Shown here one piece after another: positions 51,126-61,263 of a stretch of DNA of 64,000 nucleotides. Position numbers and translations under genes: made by a program. The notes under the pieces were generated by a model. It did not search any database. It was not told the origin of the DNA and saw nothing but the letters and a program-made list of their open reading frames with translations. Within the stretch, counting starts at the first letter, position 1. Each line of letters opens with the position of its first letter. This DNA is from CAVSVP01 sp963731125 (GTDB taxonomy: Bacteria > Pseudomonadota > Gammaproteobacteria > Competibacterales > Competibacteraceae). Location: contig CAVSVP010000011.1 in NCBI GenBank assembly GCA_963731125.1, positions 1 through 64,000 of the forward strand, in the 5' to 3' direction.

Positions 51126-54027
51126 ATGTCTCATTTGTCTTGGGTTACTGTTACAGTAATTTGCCTTTTACTCCCCTTTGTTCAGCTGCAAGCTGCATCG
51201 GAGTGGTCCCCTTTACTGCGGGCCACGTTTAGCGGGGACCTGAACACGGTAAGAAGCTTGTTGGATGAAGGCAGAAACATAAACCAACGTGATGACGAAG
51301 GCTCAACTCCATTAATGGTTGCTGCTTCCAAAGGGCACATCGCTATCGTTCGTGAGTTATTGTCTAGGGGAGCCGGAGTTAACTTACGGAATGATTATGG
51401 CTGGACGCCTCTAATGATGGCCACGGCTGGTCGAAATGCAGAAATTGTAAAGCTTTTGTTGGCCAGAGGTGCTGACCCCGAAATTCAGAATCGAGATGGA
51501 AAAAATACTTTAGAAATTGCTAAATCAGTTGGCCTAGAGCATCTTTTCCATGCAGTGGGCAAGGCACCATCCCCGCAGCGGGAACACAGGTTAACCCAGC
51601 GTCAACAGAAAACGCCGGTGCAGCGTCAACAGCAAATCTCAAAGCAACATCAACAGCTAGAAGCTGAATTGGCTCAACAGAAGCCGAGCCAAGTGGAACA
51701 GTTGCTAGCAAGGGCAAACCAGCAAGTAAAAGCTTTACGTCTAACTCTACCGGCAGGTGACAACGCATTAGAAAGTTACCGACAGGTACTGGAACTAGAA
51801 CCGGGTAACGCGGAGGCCAAGGCAGGATTGGTGCGAATTGCCGAACGCTACGAACAGCTGGCACGGCGGCGGCAGGCAACAGGAGAGCTAGAAACGAGTC
51901 TGGAATACATTGCCAGAGGTTTACAAGTGCTGCCTGAGGACGAGACATTGCTGGCATTGCGGCAGGCAGTGCAGGAGGCACAAACCAAGGCAGAACAACA
52001 ACAGGACGAAGCGAAGCAGCAACAAGCCCAAGCGGAACAGCAACTTGCGGAAGCAGAGCGGCAGCGTCGGCAGGTTGCACAACTGCTTGAGCAAGCGGAG
52101 AGTCAGCTGGCGGCGTGGCGTCTGACAACACCCTCGAAGGATAACGCTTGGGAGAGTTATCAGCAAGTATTGGCGCTAGAGCCAGGAAACCCGAAAGCCA
52201 AGGCTGGCCTGGTGCGAATCGCTGAGCGCTATGCAAAACTGGCGCGGCGGCGGCAGAAAGCGGGAGAACTGGAGAAGACCCAAGAATATATTGCCAGGGG
52301 TTTGCAAGTGCTCCCGCAGGATGAAGCATTGCTGGCATTGCAGGGGGAGGTGCAAGCTGGCCAGGCCGAGGAGGAACACCAGCGGGGGGCGGAGCAGCGA
52401 CGCCGGCAAGTGGCAGAGCTGCTCAGGCAAGCGGACAAGCAACTGGCGGCGCAACAGCTCACCGAACCGGCGGGGAACAACGCGTGGGAGAGCTACCGGC
52501 AGGTGCTGGAGCTAGCGCCCGGTAACGGGCAAGCCGAGGCGGGTCTGGCAGGGATGGCGGAGCACTATGGACAGCTGGCACGACAGCGGCGTGAAGCGGG
52601 GGAACTGGCGGCGAGTCTGGCGGCGGTGGAAACGGGCTTACAGATACGCCCGCAGGATAAGACGCTACTGGCCTTGCAGGAAGAGGTGCAAGCAGCCCAG
52701 GCCGAGGTGGAACAACAGCGGGCGGCGGCGGAGCGACGGCGCCGGCAAGTGGCAGAGCTTCTCAGGCAAGCGGACAAGCAACTGGCGGCGCAACAGCTCA
52801 CCGAACCGGCGGGGAACAACGCGTGGGAGAGCTACCGGCAGGTGCTGGAGCTAGCGCCCGGATAATGCGCAAGCCGAGGCGGGTCTGGCAGAGATGGCGG
52901 AGCACTACGCGCAGCTGGCACGGCAGCGGCGTGAAGCGGGGGAGCTGGCGGCGAGTCTGGCGGCGGTGGAAACGGGCTTGCAGGTGCGCCCGCAGGATAA
53001 GACGCTACTGGCCTTGCAGGAAGAGGTGCAACAAGCCCAGGCCGAAGTGGAACGCCAGCGGGCGGAAGCGGAGCGGCGGCGCCGGCAGGTAGCAGAACTG
53101 CTCCGGCAAGCGGACAAGCAACTGACGGCGCAACAGCTGACCGAACCGGCGGGGAATAACGCGTGGGAGAGCTACCGGCAGGTGCTGGAGCTAGCGCCCG
53201 GTAACGGGCAAGCCGAGGCGGGTCTGGCAGAGATTGCGGCGCGCTACGCACAGCGGGCGCGGCAACACCAAGAGGCGGGAGAGCTAGAGCCGAGCTTAAC
53301 CGCAATTGCCAAAGGGCTGCAGGTGCGCCCGCAGGATAAAGCGCTGCTGGCCTTGCAGGCGGAGGTGCAAGCAGCCCAGACTGAGGCGAAGCGCCATCGG
53401 CAAATAGCGAAACTGCTTGAACAGGCGGAGGAGCAAATGGCTGCGCAGCAGCTTACTGAACCGGCGGGAGACAATGCATGGGGAAGTTACAAGCAGATAT
53501 TGTTCCTGGACCTGGGCAACATCCAGGCGAAGGAGGGGCTGAAACGCATTGCAGAACAGTATGCGCAGCTGGCGCGGCAGCGGCAGGAGGCGGGGAAGCT
53601 TGAGGCAAGCTTGGCAGCGATTGCTAAAGGGCTGCAGGTGCGCCCGCAGGATAAAACGTTGCTGTCCATACAGGAAGAGGTGCGACAGGCCCAGGCTGAG
53701 GCTGAACGTCAACGCCGGCAAGTGGAGGAGCTTCTCAGGCATGCGGACGAGCAGCTGGCAGCGGGACAGCTCACTGAACCGGCGGGAGACAATGCATGGG
53801 AAAGTTATCAGCAGGTATTAGTCCTTGAGCCTGAAAATACTGCAGCGCAGGCAGGATTACAACGCTTATTGGGACAGGCTAAGCAAATACTCAATGAAAA
53901 AATCAAAGCTCTCAATCATACTGAGCAAGAGGTCGAGGTAGAGGAACAAGCCATACGTTTATCAATACAACGGACTCTTGCCCAAGAATGGGAGCAGTAC
54001 TCGAAACAGGCTGCCTCTCATCAATAA
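51126..54027 (+). pseudogene. Exported ankyrin and TPR-like repeat protein, one-base frameshift
   Basis: A signal peptide (VTVTVICLLLPFVQLQA) is followed by three to four ankyrin repeats (residues about 30-145), a Gln-rich linker, and seven repeats of about 95-115 residues. Each repeat runs LLRQADKQLAAQQLTEPAG, NAWESYRQVLELAPGN, AGLAxIAExYAQLARQR and GLQVRPQDKTLLALQEEV, with coiled-coil spacers. An extra A at about 52863 gives a stop at 52865; without it the frame runs to 54027 (about 966 residues). The same repeat type ends the Ser/Thr kinase at 57052-58749. It is likely a periplasmic scaffold. Confidence 0.82.
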
Positions 54028-55287
54028 TCAGTTCTAAATTCTAGCCCGAACGTGGTGATGACGTTAGACCGAAGACCTTCGTTATCGTTGATAGGAACTA
54101 AGAGATTAGTGGCAAGAATGAGATGTTTGATTGGTTGCCATTTCAAGCCGAAGGCGACGTCGACGAGGTCGTCGCCAATTCCATTCCCGTCAATTTTGTG
54201 GCTTCCTATCAGATCTATGACGCCTGTAAACACTTGGTTACCGGCATCAAAGCCGGCTGTGTAGATAAATTCGTTACGATCACTATCGTCTAAGTCGAAA
54301 TCAAATCCAAGGTTGGTTCGTAAGTTAATGTAATTAGTTGCTTTGTAGGCAGCTATAAGAAAGGGCCTAATAGTGGTGCTGCCAGTGCCTTGAAAATTAT
54401 CTTCATCTCCTGTCCCGAATTTAACTCGCAGAGCACCAGAAATATCGTATCTGTCCTTGTCGATCCAAAAGTATTTTGCACCGACCAATATGTCACCTAA
54501 GCCGGTGTCACTGTCACTCGCCGAGTCAATAGGATCGTCTTCTCCGCCAAACGAATGTACATCTGGAAAATCATTCTCAGGAGAAACCACTATTTCGGCT
54601 TTTGAACGCACCTTCATGTTCACATCAACGATAGGAATCAATATCCCTAGATCCAAGCGATCCGTTACTCCGTAAGCAGCTGATAACGTCCATGTCTTAA
54701 AATCTAAATCAATGTCAACATCTAGGTTTACCCTGTCCAATTCCCAATTTTCCCGTTCATTGGGATTTCCGCACGGGGTAATTGTCTCGTTGTCAGGTCC
54801 TATTGGTGCACATGGGAATGTGTCTGGAATGTGAAACGCTGTCACTTGCAGGTTGCTTAGCCTGTCTCCCTCAAATTGGTCGTAGTTAAAAAAAGTGAAG
54901 CTCGCGCCAAGACTGATCTGTCCCTTACCAAGCGTTTGCGGGCGCTCGGTAATCAGTGGTCCCAAAGTCTCTGTCGTTTGATCATATGTTCCTCGATCTG
55001 GATCAAATCTGTAGGTAATACCACCTGCTGAAGGAGTTAGAGGAAGAGGTCGCACCGCAGATGCAATCTGATCGTTCAACTGGTTAATCGCTGCTTGGGT
55101 ATCAACTAAGAAGTGTGCCTCATGACTAAACTGTTCGCGCGCCATAAGTGTTATGCCATCGCCACCGTACAAACTGGGAATAAGGTCGACGAGATCTTCT
55201 GACCAGCTTTGTGTGATTGGTTGTATAGTTGCCAACGCGATAATGGTGGTCTTATGGGTAATTGAATTATTTTAGACTAATTTTCAT
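54021..55287 (-). pseudogene. Outer-membrane beta-barrel protein, frameshift in the signal peptide
   Basis: The body (404 residues from a TTG at 55235) has many amphipathic strands and phrases such as TWTLSAAYGVTDRLDLGILIP, LGDILVGAKYFW and a C-terminal TFGLEFRTDY typical of barrel proteins of the phenol-degradation transporter group. The likely true start is the ATG at 55287, after GGAGAG, encoding MKISL. One extra A in an A4 run (near 55270) then separates it from NNSITHKTTIIALATI, a signal peptide. It overlaps the end of the repeat-protein gene by 7 bp. Confidence 0.7.
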
Positions 55288-55484
55288 GCTAAATCTCTCC
55301 GATAAGTGAAACTCACAGAGATACGTTACTCTAAACATATTGGAATTATAAAATTAGTAAAATTAGTTATTTATATAATATATGCTTAGCTATTACATGA
55401 CGGAATATATAACAAAATTTGCGTTTTTGCAAATTCTTGTTGTTTTTATCTAAAATAATAATATTTTATATTTCAACTAATTAA
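55288..55484. other. Very AT-rich intergenic region
   Basis: About 200 bp with several TATAAT-like boxes. It likely contains the promoter of the barrel protein and the truncated junction with the foreign GC-rich transposase fragment. No gene is visible. Confidence 0.4.
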
Positions 55485-57018
55485 TGAACTGCAAGTAGAG
55501 CTGAGCCTGGGCACGGTCAGTGCCGTGTGGCTGGCCTTTATCCTGTCGGAAGGCGACCACCGCCTGAACCATGTCCAACCCTGGGTCGAGGCGCGCCTGC
55601 AGGGATTGGCCGGGTGTCTGGGCCAGCCGGTACGGGCGCTGGATTGGAGCGATGACCGCCTGGCGGCGGTGCTGGATTATTTGAGCGACGACGTGGCGTG
55701 GGAAACCGTTGAGCAGTCGCTGGGTGAGCAACTGCTGCGGGTCTATGACCTGGGGGGGTCGCGGCGAGTGCGTGTCGACAGCACCACCGCCAAGGGCTAC
55801 GTCGAGGTGACTGAGGAAGGTCTGTTTCAATTCGGCCACAGCAAGGACCACCGTCCGGACCTGCCGCAGGTGAAAATCAATCTTGCGACGCTGGATCCCC
55901 TGGGGCTGCCCCTGAGCACCACGGTGGTCTCGGGCGAGCAGGCCGATGACCCGCTGTACGTGCCGGAGATTGGCAAAGTGCAGCGCACGTTGCAGCAGGC
56001 CGGGATGACCTACCTCGGTGATGCGAAGATGGCGGCGCTGGCTACCCGGGCGTACGTGGTGGGCAGCGGGGATCATTATCTGTGCCCGCTGCCGAGCACG
56101 CAACTGCCGGAGTCGGAGCTCGAGCAGGTGCTGGAGCCGGTCTGGGCGGGCCACCAGGCGCTGGAGCCGGTGTATCAGCCCAGCGCGGAGGGTGACCGGG
56201 GGCCGAAGCTGGCCGAGGGCTTTGGCTATGAGGTGAAGCTCACCGGTGAGCACGACGGTAAGGAGCTCACCTGGATCGAGCGGCGGCTGGTGGTACGTTC
56301 GCTCAAACTGGCCGAGCGTCAAGAGCGGGCGCTGCACCAACGTCTGGAGCAGGCCACCGCGGCGATTGCCGAGCTTAACGTCACCGGCCAGGGCAAGAAG
56401 CGCTTTACCGACGAGGCGACCTTGGCCGAGACCGTCGAGGCGCTCATCGCCAAGCACCGGGTCGCGGGCCTGCTGGCGGTGGACTATCAAACCCATCTCG
56501 ATGAGCGGCCCAAGCGGCGTTACCGTGACCGGCCCGCTCGGGTGGAGCGCACCCAGACAGTCACCGTGCAGGTATGCCTCGACGAGGCTGCCCTCGCCTC
56601 GGCAGTGCGCCGGCTGGGCTGGCGGGTCTATGCCACCGACCAGACCGAGTTGTCGTTGACCGAGGTCGTGCTCGCCTACCGTCAGGCCTATCTCATCGAA
56701 CGGGGCTTTGGGCGCCTGAAGGGTCGGGTGTTGTCGCTGACACCGATGTATTTGGACTCCGATGCGCGGGTCAAGGGGCTGATCCGGCTGCTGAGCCTGA
56801 GGCTGCGGGTGCTGACCTTGGTTGAGTTCACCGTGCGCCAGCGCCTGCAGCAGGAAGGGACGCGCCTGAGTGGTCTCTATCCAGGCAACCCCAAGCGGGC
56901 GACGGCTCGCCCCACCACCGAGATGATGTTGCGCGTCTTTACCGGGCTGACCCTGGTGCTGCTCGATGAGGGCACTGAAGTACATGCCCATTTGACCACG
57001 CTCACCCTCTTTTGGTAA
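55485..57018 (+). pseudogene. 5'-truncated IS1634-like transposase
   Basis: The frame is open from about 55485, where GC-rich sequence begins abruptly, to the stop at 57016. The protein starts inside the family domain (ELSLGTVSAVWLAFILSEGDH) and lacks perhaps 50-80 N-terminal residues. It keeps RVRVDSTTAKGYVE (first Asp), FGHSKDHRPDLPQVK, YLGDAKMAA and YRQAYLIERGFGRLKGR (Glu). No terminal repeats were found. It is a remnant and not likely to be active. Confidence 0.85.
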
Positions 57019-57051
57019 GAATCAAACATGCAGAGTGCTAATAGCGTATAT

Positions 57052-58749
57052 TTAGTTTTTGTTATCTGATAGCGCTTGAGACTCAACGGTTTCCTTTAGC
57101 TCTAACAGACCGGCATGTTCAGGATTAATCATTAAACCCTGTTCTATTCTCGATATCGCTTGATTTATTCTATTATTTTTTAAATCTTCTTGCGCTTTCT
57201 GCTCAAAAAAATCTGCTATCTCATTGAGTCGGCGCAAAGCCATTTTATTATTCGGATCTAATTTGAGAACCTCTTTGTATGTTTCGATCGCATTTTCATC
57301 ACTAGGAAAAATGAAGCGTGAAGCAGAAAGATGATTTTCAGCTTCTTTGAGCAAAGCGAATACCTTTTCTTCGTTTATCGTGTAATTTGTATGGTCGGAT
57401 TTCATTTGTTCCACTTTCTTTTTTAGTAATAGTAGTTCGTTGTGTTGTGGACTGATATCTAATCCATTTTTAATTACTCTCAGGGCAAGCTCATTACTGA
57501 CGTTAGGTAAACTTTTTTGTGCAAGTTTTGCATATTTATCTGCAAGAAGTTGCAGTCCTTCAACTGCCGTTTTGTTTCCAGGATTAAGCGTTAAAATACG
57601 ATTATACGCAGCAGCTACCTCGTTAAGTTGTTGCATCTTTTGGGTTACAAAATTTTCAGGTGTTCTGATCTTTCGTATGAAGAATGTTCTTGTCTCTTCC
57701 TTATGTTTTTCGTGGATAAAAGTATCATAGTAGTAAAGACCAGAACCTGCTAAAATTACCAATATTAAAGTACCTAGTATCCATTTATTATCATATAAGA
57801 GCTTTATAAATTTTTTAACTGTTGAGTCAATGAATTTTGTTTGAGTTGGTAATGAAGGAGGTATTCCAGATCTTAAGAACTCATTTGAGTACTCAAGAGA
57901 TTTAATTTTATCTTGGTGTGATGTAATTCTGGTATCTAGTTTTAACGAAGACTTATGCGTTTGTAAGTTATCAATAGCCTCTATTAGATGTTTAGCATCA
58001 GAAAATCTAGCATTGGCATTTTTCGCTAACAGTCGGTTTAAAATCGGTTGAAACTCTAAACAATAATCGGGTAAAGCTGGTATAGGATCATTTAGATGTT
58101 TTAAAGCTATGGCAAGTGAGTTTTCCCCCTCGTAAGGTTTCCTGTCAGTTAACATTTCATACAAAACAACGCCTAGACCATATAAGTCCGAACTCTTGCT
58201 GAGTGGATTTCCTAAAATTTGCTCTGGACTCATATAGTGGGGTGAGCCGACGGTGACTCCAACGGCTGTTAATTGAGTAGCATTGGGATTTAATAATTTT
58301 GCAATACCAAAATCTGTCAATAAAGGTAAAGTATCATTTCGAAAAAGAATATTTGCAGACTTTACATCACGATGTATAATTTCTTGATTATGGGCATAAT
58401 CTAAAGCGCTTGCGATTTTTTTGAATATATATATCAGTTGAGGTATAGTCGGTTTATTGCGTTCGATAAACTGAGTGAGATTTCCTTCCTTGGCATATTC
58501 TAGTGCCATATAGTAGCAGTTTTCGTGTATACCAATATCATATACAATGATAATGTTTGGATGAGAAAGATGTGCAACAATTTTTCCTTCTTTAAGAAAA
58601 CGCTTACGAAAATTTTCGTCTGTCACCATTATTGACGACATAATTTTAAGAGCTACTTCTCTATCAAGAGATTTTTGAACAGCGAGATATACCGTGGACA
58701 TACCACCTGTTCCGATCTCGCGTAGAATCTGATAACCGGGTATGTTCAT
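57052..58749 (-). CDS. Hanks-type Ser/Thr protein kinase with TPR-like C-terminus
   Basis: The protein has 565 residues. Kinase features are complete: glycine loop EIGTGGMSTVYLA, Lys35 in VALKIM, HRDVKSANILF near residue 125, DFGIAK near 146, and the SPHYMSPEQILG activation/APE region. A membrane helix (WILGTLILVILAGSGLYY) lies near 320-340. Outside it are two repeats (LNEVAAAYNRILTLNPGNKTA; LLKEAENHL, NAIETYKEVLKLDPNN, IEQGLMINPEHAGLLEL) of the type in the 51126-54027 protein. It probably senses the periplasm and phosphorylates FHA-linked partners. Confidence 0.93.
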   Translation of the reverse strand: MNIPGYQILREIGTGGMSTVYLAVQKSLDREVALKIMSSIMVTDENFRKRFLKEGKIVAHLSHPNIIIVYDIGIHENCYYMALEYAKEGNLTQFIERNKPTIPQLIYIFKKIASALDYAHNQEIIHRDVKSANILFRNDTLPLLTDFGIAKLLNPNATQLTAVGVTVGSPHYMSPEQILGNPLSKSSDLYGLGVVLYEMLTDRKPYEGENSLAIALKHLNDPIPALPDYCLEFQPILNRLLAKNANARFSDAKHLIEAIDNLQTHKSSLKLDTRITSHQDKIKSLEYSNEFLRSGIPPSLPTQTKFIDSTVKKFIKLLYDNKWILGTLILVILAGSGLYYYDTFIHEKHKEETRTFFIRKIRTPENFVTQKMQQLNEVAAAYNRILTLNPGNKTAVEGLQLLADKYAKLAQKSLPNVSNELALRVIKNGLDISPQHNELLLLKKKVEQMKSDHTNYTINEEKVFALLKEAENHLSASRFIFPSDENAIETYKEVLKLDPNNKMALRRLNEIADFFEQKAQEDLKNNRINQAISRIEQGLMINPEHAGLLELKETVESQALSDNKN

Positions 58750-59270
58750 CAGGAAATCATTAAAAAAATTCTGACCTTAATGGTTCCATTGTAATAGTGC
58801 CTCTATAAACGGAATAAAAAGTTATTTCTTATTTTAAATAATAATCATTACTTAACCTCCGTGCCCGCATTGCGGCATACCATATGTATCAGATTTCCGA
58901 TGCTGATAGTGTTGTCTGCCAATACCAGAAGACAAACAGTACAGGCATGTAACGTAAGTAAGCAAGCCTTTCAAAGGCCTACAAAATCGCCTTCTTAATC
59001 GATTGAAATCTAGAATCCTTTGATAGTAGAATTCCCGCAGATTTTGCGAAATCATCAAAAACCCCAAACATGTGGATTGTAAAGCCAAGAACAGCTTTTT
59101 AGGTTTTGCTGAATTTGACGGCAGAGGCAGTTCAATTCTCTAGATAACTATAATTTACTTGACAATGTCATATTAGCAGTTTCTTATGATATTGATTTAT
59201 CAATGAATTAAGATAACCACTGCTGGCTACGAACTTAAAGCGGGACGTGCAACTAGATGCCGCATCCGCT
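58750..59270. other. AT-rich intergenic region, no gene
   Basis: No convincing coding region is present. A short open frame on the minus strand (58852-59088) lacks protein-like composition. The kinase promoter should lie near 58760-58850 but no clear boxes were assigned. Confidence 0.4.
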
Positions 59271-59338
59271 GGTAGGAGCGAGCTTGCTCGCGAATAGGGA
59301 GTCATCAGGTTTAGTTCGCGAGCGAGCTCGCTCCTACC
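59271..59338. repeat. REP/BIME-type inverted repeat pair
   Basis: GGTAGGAGCGAGCTTGCTCG and, after a 20-bp spacer, its near-complement ending GAGCTCGCTCCTACC. This GTAGGAGCGAGCTTGCTCGCGA motif is a common dispersed palindrome in gammaproteobacteria. A RAYT gene, the presumed agent of spread, is at 15309-16001. Confidence 0.85.
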
Positions 59339-59550
59339 AGGTCGCTTGCCAAGTGTCCCGGCTAAAGTTGATAGTCCAAAATATTTCTGTAATGTACTGA
59401 CTTTGAAAAAAAATCAGATTTTTCTAATGTGACATTTTCAAGTTAAATACAGTAAAAAAACGCTTAACTCTACTGTTAATATGGGAATCGGGCAGCGTTA
59501 TGCAATACTCATTACGCTGCTGGGGACCCACAAGACGTCTAGCCAACATG

Positions 59551-60988
59551 CCAGCGTTTCGGCTAAAATTGAGTCGAATTTTGTTCTCACTATCCGTTGC
59601 GCACCCGCCCATACAGTTTGTACGGAACTTATGCGCCAGTTTCTTCTGGTCTCCCCGTCGCATCCAGGGCCGCAAAAATGTGGTAGGCATAGAGCCTATC
59701 GTAGTCGACCTGTGCCCTGTTCCCGGATTTGCCTCGGATAAGCTCTCGCGCCGACTTGGCGGTGAGATCCAAGATGTTGCGCTTGAACCACGTCACGCCG
59801 TGAGCCGCGAGGTCAACGTCAAGATCGCCTAGGAGCAGCAGAGACGACTCCACGTCGTCCTTGAAGTCCACTCCGCTGTTACGCCACCTTGCCTTCGCCG
59901 TGCCATGCAGGCGGTTGTCATTGGGCGAGAGATGCTGATGTACTGGCGCAGGGTACGACACATGCTTTGCGAACCCGAGCGATTCGAGAGCACTCACGCC
60001 GCCCGGAAAGAAGGACTTCCCATTATCGCTGAAGACGACAACGTTGGGCGGGATCTGGTAGAGCGTAAAGAAACGGTGCAGAAGCTCGGCACTCTCGCTG
60101 GCATAGAGGCGGGTCTCGTTCGTCTCGGCGCCAATAGAGATGACGCGTTTCGCATGGATGCCGAAGCGTGCGAAAGCGTTCACGAGTTTGTCCCTCTCCT
60201 GGACCCACGCCTTGCGCCCGACACGATCGAGCCGAAGCGTTCCATTGTACGTGAAGAGGACGGGCGGTGTACGGTTTACACCGTCGGACCAGACAACGGT
60301 GACGATGCCGTTCGTGAATCGAGTGATCGCGGCGCTCGATTTCGGCTGAGCGCCACCAGCAGGCGCGTAGCTCACGCGCCGATCGGTGCGGTGGCCCGTG
60401 AACGTGAAGTCGACGCTTGCCAGAAGCCCCTTGAGATCTCCCGCACGCTGTCGCTCGCTCTTCCACTCGAACATCATCTTCGCGAGCGCGTCGACGTCCA
60501 CCGTAAAGCCGCTGGTCTTCGCCTGTGACACCTTCGAACTGAAGCCGAGGGCATGCAAGTAGTCATGCGCCGTCGTCGGCGCAAGTTTCACGTCCAAGGC
60601 GGCCGCGCAGAACGTCGAGAACGAGGCGAGCGAGACGACCTGGTTCGAGTCGTTCTGAGACAGAACCCAACCGGCTGCCATCTCGCCCTGCTCGTCGTCC
60701 AGAAGCGGCACCGCTCCGCTGGCCTTCTCCGCCGTGAAGATCCTGCCCGTCTCCGCGTGGGCGCGCACCCAGCGATCCAAAGACGACTTGGGCACGCTGA
60801 TCTCGGCGTCGGCGAGAATATCACGAAAGACCGCGCGTGAGATTCCACGCGCCTCCAGCGGGCCCACGAGGCGTGCAACGAGTTCACGCTGGTCCGTAGA
60901 CAACTCTGTTGACGGGTACTTGCGCTTCTTGAACATTCGGGGGCTCTTCCGGCAAAAACGCTAGACTCAATTTTATCCGAAACGCTGG
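59551..60988 (-). mobile_element. GC-rich insertion sequence with 25-bp inverted repeats
   Basis: CCAGCGTTTCGGCTAAAATT plus GAGTC at 59551-59575 and its complement at 60964-60988 match in 24 of 25 positions. ATG flanks both sides (59548-59550, 60989-60991). The element is much richer in GC than its AT-rich surroundings, suggesting recent arrival. It does not match an IS family I can name. Confidence 0.85.
59629..60936 (-). CDS. Transposase of uncertain family, Tc1/mariner-like DD35D
   Basis: The 435-residue protein starts with helix-turn-helix regions (LSTDQRELVARLV; VPKSSLDRWVRAHA). Candidate catalytic residues are Asp in LASVDFTFTGH, Asp in VVVFSDNGKSF and Asp in HLSPNDNRLHG, the last 35 residues after the second. 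HLSPND recalls the SPDxNPIE motif of IS630/Tc1 enzymes with Asp in the acidic position. The length exceeds the IS630 norm of about 350. The 3-bp ATG duplication is not the TA expected for that superfamily, so classification is open. Confidence 0.7.
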   Translation of the reverse strand: MFKKRKYPSTELSTDQRELVARLVGPLEARGISRAVFRDILADAEISVPKSSLDRWVRAHAETGRIFTAEKASGAVPLLDDEQGEMAAGWVLSQNDSNQVVSLASFSTFCAAALDVKLAPTTAHDYLHALGFSSKVSQAKTSGFTVDVDALAKMMFEWKSERQRAGDLKGLLASVDFTFTGHRTDRRVSYAPAGGAQPKSSAAITRFTNGIVTVVWSDGVNRTPPVLFTYNGTLRLDRVGRKAWVQERDKLVNAFARFGIHAKRVISIGAETNETRLYASESAELLHRFFTLYQIPPNVVVFSDNGKSFFPGGVSALESLGFAKHVSYPAPVHQHLSPNDNRLHGTAKARWRNSGVDFKDDVESSLLLLGDLDVDLAAHGVTWFKRNILDLTAKSARELIRGKSGNRAQVDYDRLYAYHIFAALDATGRPEETGA

Positions 60989-61263
60989 ATGTTCGTGTCT
61001 GTAAGTTGGTACACTCACCCGATTTTTAGCCGCTACCATTAGCCGCTACCATGAAATTAATTAGAGTAAGTGTATTAAAATCGATCAATTCCTCAGCAGC
61101 AGAGAGTTACGATTTCGTTAAAAATTATTATAATTTGTTGATTATTAAAACATAATTAATTGATTTACAAATTTTTTAGAAGTTTATTAGACAAAGCTAC
61201 AAAATGCGGTTAGCGCGCATTATAATTTTAACAGTGATGATGCAATGGTAATGTTTAGAGCAA
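60989..61263. other. AT-rich intergenic region with a 13-bp tandem repeat
   Basis: TTAGCCGCTACCA occurs twice in a row at 61026-61051. The rest is AT-rich and non-coding and should hold the promoter of the regulator gene downstream. Confidence 0.5.

Noticed and set aside
51520..52338. Minus-strand frame opposite the ankyrin-repeat gene
   Set aside because: Low-complexity Leu/Pro/Ala content caused by repeats on the plus strand, with no start signal.
55477..56991. Long open frame on the minus strand opposite the truncated transposase
   Set aside because: It is rich in His, Gln, Pro and Leu with no domain, and mirrors a GC-rich transposase on the plus strand that has clear catalytic motifs.
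58852..59088. Short minus-strand frame upstream of the kinase
   Set aside because: No ribosome site, unlikely composition and no recognisable motif.
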